Source: Candidatus Poseidoniales archaeon (GTDB lineage: Archaea > Thermoplasmatota > Poseidoniia > Poseidoniales > Poseidoniaceae). From it: a stretch of DNA of 5,383 nucleotides. The translations under genes and the position numbers were made by a program. Positions 5,285 to 5,383 of this stretch are shown piece after piece. Location of the stretch: contig QXYA01000114.1 in the NCBI GenBank assembly GCA_009887135.1, positions 1 to 5,383 of the forward strand, given 5' to 3'. The notes beneath the pieces were generated by a model, which saw nothing but the letters and a program-made list of their open reading frames with translations, was not told the DNA's origin and did not search any database. How positions within the stretch are numbered: position 1 is the stretch's first letter; each line of letters starts with the position of its first letter.

Positions 5285-5320
5285 TTGAATCGAGTGACAT
5301 GGACGAAAGACCCGATTCAA
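5285..5320. repeat. 8-bp inverted repeat spanning the start of the partial gene
   Basis: TTGAATCG at 5285-5292 and CGATTCAA at 5313-5320 are perfect inverted copies separated by 20 bases, flanking the ATG at 5299. They could be a dyad operator or a weak hairpin over the translation start, but a chance match is quite possible given the short arms. Confidence 0.3.
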
Positions 5321-5383
5321 ATTACGATAAGGTGACAATCGCCATTGGAATCTCCGGGCTTCTTCTTTTGTCCATACTCGGCG
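5299..5383 (+). CDS. Start of a probable membrane or exported protein, cut by the window edge
   Basis: The frame from the ATG at 5299 stays open to the edge, giving 28 residues. A short charged polar head (MDERPDSNYDK) is followed by a hydrophobic run from about residue 12 (VTIAIGISGLLLLSILG), which looks like an N-terminal membrane anchor or the start of a transmembrane segment. The head is net acidic, unlike a classic signal peptide, so an anchor is more likely. A box A-like element lies at a suitable distance upstream. It follows the hydroxylase gene by 111 bp on the same strand. Family and function cannot be assigned from this fragment. Confidence 0.55.
   Translation, partial: MDERPDSNYDKVTIAIGISGLLLLSILG

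Overview
The window looks archaeal. The left edge carries a tRNA-Gln(UUG) whose first base is A, giving the A1-U72 acceptor end typical of archaeal tRNA-Gln; bacterial tRNA-Gln normally has U1-A72. Several genes also have AT-rich box A-like elements at the distance expected for short-leader or leaderless archaeal transcripts, and most starts lack a Shine-Dalgarno sequence. The moderate GC (low-to-mid 40s % by eye), dense packing and mix of an acyl-CoA dehydrogenase, a fatty acid hydroxylase-family membrane enzyme and lineage-specific membrane proteins would suit a marine planktonic euryarchaeon such as Poseidoniales (Marine Group II). That placement is inference; no marker gene here proves it.

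Layout: (1) 1-597, minus strand: the 3'-clipped tRNA-Gln and, upstream of it, an HD-domain 5'-deoxynucleotidase (HDDC2/YfbR-like). (2) 648-2195, plus strand: a compact AlkA-type alkylbase DNA glycosylase, divergent from the HD gene across 50 bp, then an unrecognised protein with a charged or coiled-coil N-terminal half and about four C-terminal membrane segments. (3) 2185-4092, minus strand: in transcription order a 59-residue zinc ribbon, an unrecognised small basic protein, and an acyl-CoA dehydrogenase of the isovaleryl-CoA dehydrogenase type, whose 3' end overlaps the membrane-protein gene by 11 bp. (4) 4159-5383, plus strand: a fatty acid hydroxylase/sterol desaturase-family di-iron membrane protein, divergent from the zinc ribbon across 66 bp, then the first 28 codons of a probable membrane protein running off the right edge.

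The genes do not form one evident pathway. The HD nucleotidase and glycosylase pair loosely suggests nucleotide-pool and DNA upkeep. The acyl-CoA dehydrogenase suggests heterotrophic acyl-CoA or branched-chain amino acid breakdown. The hydroxylase suggests modification of a lipid or isoprenoid. No mobile element, CRISPR array, phage gene or defence system was seen, and no convincing undescribed multi-gene system. The best leads are the orphan basic protein, the orphan coiled-coil/membrane protein, the unknown substrate of the hydroxylase, and the compact divergent promoter at 4093-4158. No stretch longer than 300 bases lacks a gene.
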